DNA of 15,166 nucleotides, taken from JBFHKO01 sp041595355. Its GTDB lineage: Bacteria > Pseudomonadota > Gammaproteobacteria > Enterobacterales > Aeromonadaceae. Where the stretch lies: positions 1-15,166 of the forward strand of contig JBFHKO010000035.1 of the NCBI GenBank assembly GCA_041595355.1. The letters are read 5' to 3'. The position numbers and the translations under genes were made by a program. The first letter of the stretch is position 1, and each line of letters opens with the position of its first letter. Below, piece after piece: positions 14,082 to 15,166 of the stretch. The notes under the pieces are model-generated. The model was not told where the DNA came from. It did not search any database and was given only the letters and a program-made list of their open reading frames with translations.

Positions 14082-14939
14082 CTAACGATAGCGGATCACC
14101 CCCTCCTGAATGCAGCTGGCCACCAGCTGCCCATCGCGGCTGTAGAACTCTCCGCGTACCAGCCCGCGGCCACCCGAGGCGCTGGGACTGTCCACCGCAT
14201 ACAGCAGCCAGTCATCGAAACGGAACGCCCGGTGAAACCACATGGCATGATCGATGGTGGCCACCTGCAGGCCGGGCTGGAAGAAGGCCACACCATGGGG
14301 CTGCAGCGCAGTGGGAAGAAAGTTGAAATCGGAGGCGTAGGCCAGCAGGTAGCGGTGCACCGCCGGATCGTCCGGCAGGTGCCCATTGGCCCGAAACCAG
14401 ACCCAGCGCACGGGATCGCAGGCGCTGGCCTGCAGCGGATTGATGAAGCTCACCGGCCGCATCTCGATGGGCTTTTCGCTCAGCAGCTTGTCATGCAGGC
14501 GCGGCGGTATCTGCTCGCTGAGCAGCTGGGCCCACTGGCGTTCGGATTTCAATCCCTCGGGCCCCACCACCTGGGGCATGGGTTTCTGATGCTCCAGCCC
14601 CGGCTCCTCCTCCTGAAACGAGGCCGTCAGATAAAAGATGGGCTTGTCATGCTGGAAGGCAACCACCCGGCGGGTGGAGACGGTATTGCCATCCCGGATA
14701 GGCTCCACCTCGTAAAGGATGGGCAAGCGCACATCGCCGGGGCGCAGAAAATAGCAGTGCAGCGAATGTACGCTGCGGGGCGTCTCCAGGGTCTGGCGGG
14801 CCGCCGACAGGGCCTGGCCCATCACCTGGCCGCCGAAGACGGCGCCAAAGCCCAGATCCTGGCTCTGGCCGCGAAAGCGCCCCGCGCCCAGCGGCTCCAG
14901 TGCCAGCAGAGACAGCAGATCGTTCAGAACCTGGGACAT
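14082..14939 (-). CDS. tesB: Acyl-CoA thioesterase II
   Basis: Hydrolyses medium- and long-chain acyl-CoA to free acid and CoA. A double hot-dog protein of 285 aa, essentially the E. coli TesB length (286 aa). Catalytic residues line up as D204 (YASDFNFLPTALQPHG), T228 (QVATIDHAMWFHR) and Q278 (ASCIQEGVIR). Also typical are FGGQVMGQAL (35-44), HSLHCYFLRPGD (58-69) and RGEFYSRDGQLVAS near the end. Start at 14939 matches the E. coli N-terminus (MSQ.L..LL.LL.LE). No good ribosome site precedes it (only GTGG), and the frame is open to 15053, but that extension would run through the terminator at 15023-15046. Convergent with crr. Confidence 0.95.
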   Translation of the reverse strand: MSQVLNDLLSLLALEPLGAGRFRGQSQDLGFGAVFGGQVMGQALSAARQTLETPRSVHSLHCYFLRPGDVRLPILYEVEPIRDGNTVSTRRVVAFQHDKPIFYLTASFQEEEPGLEHQKPMPQVVGPEGLKSERQWAQLLSEQIPPRLHDKLLSEKPIEMRPVSFINPLQASACDPVRWVWFRANGHLPDDPAVHRYLLAYASDFNFLPTALQPHGVAFFQPGLQVATIDHAMWFHRAFRFDDWLLYAVDSPSASGGRGLVRGEFYSRDGQLVASCIQEGVIRYR

Positions 14940-15022
14940 GGGCGCGCACCACGGCAGCAAGGGGGATGCTGTGAGGCTAACAGATCCAATCCGGGGCTGC
15001 CAACCCGGGCGCGGGAAAGCAA

Positions 15023-15046
15023 CAAGGCGACCCGCAGGTCGCCTTG
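15023..15046 (-). terminator. Terminator-like hairpin upstream of tesB
   Basis: A perfect 10-bp stem, CAAGGCGACC (15023-15032) with GGTCGCCTTG (15037-15046) and a four-base loop. On the minus strand it is followed by TTGCTTTCCC, a broken T-run. It would end the gene at the right edge and separate it from tesB. Confidence 0.65.
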
Positions 15047-15073
15047 ACGTCAATCACAAGCCGGGCTCGCGGC

Positions 15074-15166
15074 TCAGGAGCCCAGCAGGTAGGCGCGCAG
15101 CTGGGCGAAATCGGCGTCCAGCCGGTCGGAGAGCAGCGGCAGCACGGCATGCTTGGCCAGCGGCCC
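15074..15166 (-). CDS. C-terminal end of an unidentified protein (partial, runs off the window)
   Basis: Only the last 30 codons and the TGA stop are inside the window. The visible end reads GPLAKHAVLPLLSDRLDADF followed by AQLRAYLLGS, probably helical with alternating leucines. It is taken as coding because codon use is GC-rich at third positions like its neighbours and a terminator-like hairpin follows at the right distance. I do not recognise the family from this fragment. The 5' part lies beyond 15166. Confidence 0.5.
   Translation of the reverse strand, partial: GPLAKHAVLPLLSDRLDADFAQLRAYLLGS

Noticed and set aside
14940..15053. In-frame 38-codon extension at the N-terminus of TesB
   Set aside because: It runs back through the hairpin of the upstream gene and is not present in TesB proteins. 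The lack of a good ribosome site at 14939 leaves a little doubt.
15063..15083. GGGCTC and GAGCCC arms around the stop of the partial gene
   Set aside because: Overlaps the stop and has no T-run; the better terminator is at 15023-15046.

Overview
The window looks like chromosomal core DNA from a gammaproteobacterium of moderately high GC. Nearly every gene has a close Escherichia coli counterpart, often with conserved neighbours: ung facing away from grcA, cysZ facing away from zipA-ligA, an L,D-transpeptidase next to the MepK endopeptidase, and cysK-ptsH-ptsI-crr. This mixture, with the pair-wise gene order intact but the pairs shuffled, would suit a marine relative of Aeromonas (an Oceanimonas- or Zobellella-like genus). 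That placement is inference from protein similarity recalled from memory, not a search. I see no insertion sequence, prophage, CRISPR array, tRNA or rRNA.

Layout, left to right. (1) 28-1345, minus strand: a hemerythrin-domain protein and uracil-DNA glycosylase. (2) 1346-1714: divergent control region with a perfect FNR box and an 8-bp inverted repeat. (3) 1715-2095, plus: the glycyl-radical spare part GrcA, closed by a two-way terminator. (4) 2158-5184, minus: DNA ligase LigA and the division protein ZipA, with a terminator-like hairpin between them. (5) 5463-6233, plus: the sulfate permease CysZ. (6) 6270-8540, minus: the peptidoglycan pair MepK and an LdtD/YcbB-type L,D-transpeptidase. (7) 8740-9858, minus: a ketoacyl-ACP synthase III-like protein in which all three catalytic triad positions are changed. 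(8) 10075-14000, plus: cysK, then the sugar phosphotransferase genes ptsH, ptsI and crr. (9) 14082-14939, minus: acyl-CoA thioesterase II (TesB), followed at the right edge by the last 30 codons of an unidentified minus-strand gene.

Functional themes: cysZ and cysK bring in sulfate and fix sulfide into cysteine. HPr, enzyme I and EIIA-Glc form the phosphoenolpyruvate phosphorelay. LdtD makes and MepK cuts 3-3 peptidoglycan cross-links. GrcA repairs oxygen-damaged pyruvate formate-lyase and is predicted to be under FNR control. No large unknown system is visible. The strongest oddity is the apparent KAS III pseudoenzyme. Secondary points are several compact terminators that overlap stop codons or sit inside likely operons (ptsH/ptsI, zipA/ligA, cysZ/mepK), and dyad-rich promoters before the hemerythrin gene, grcA and cysK.
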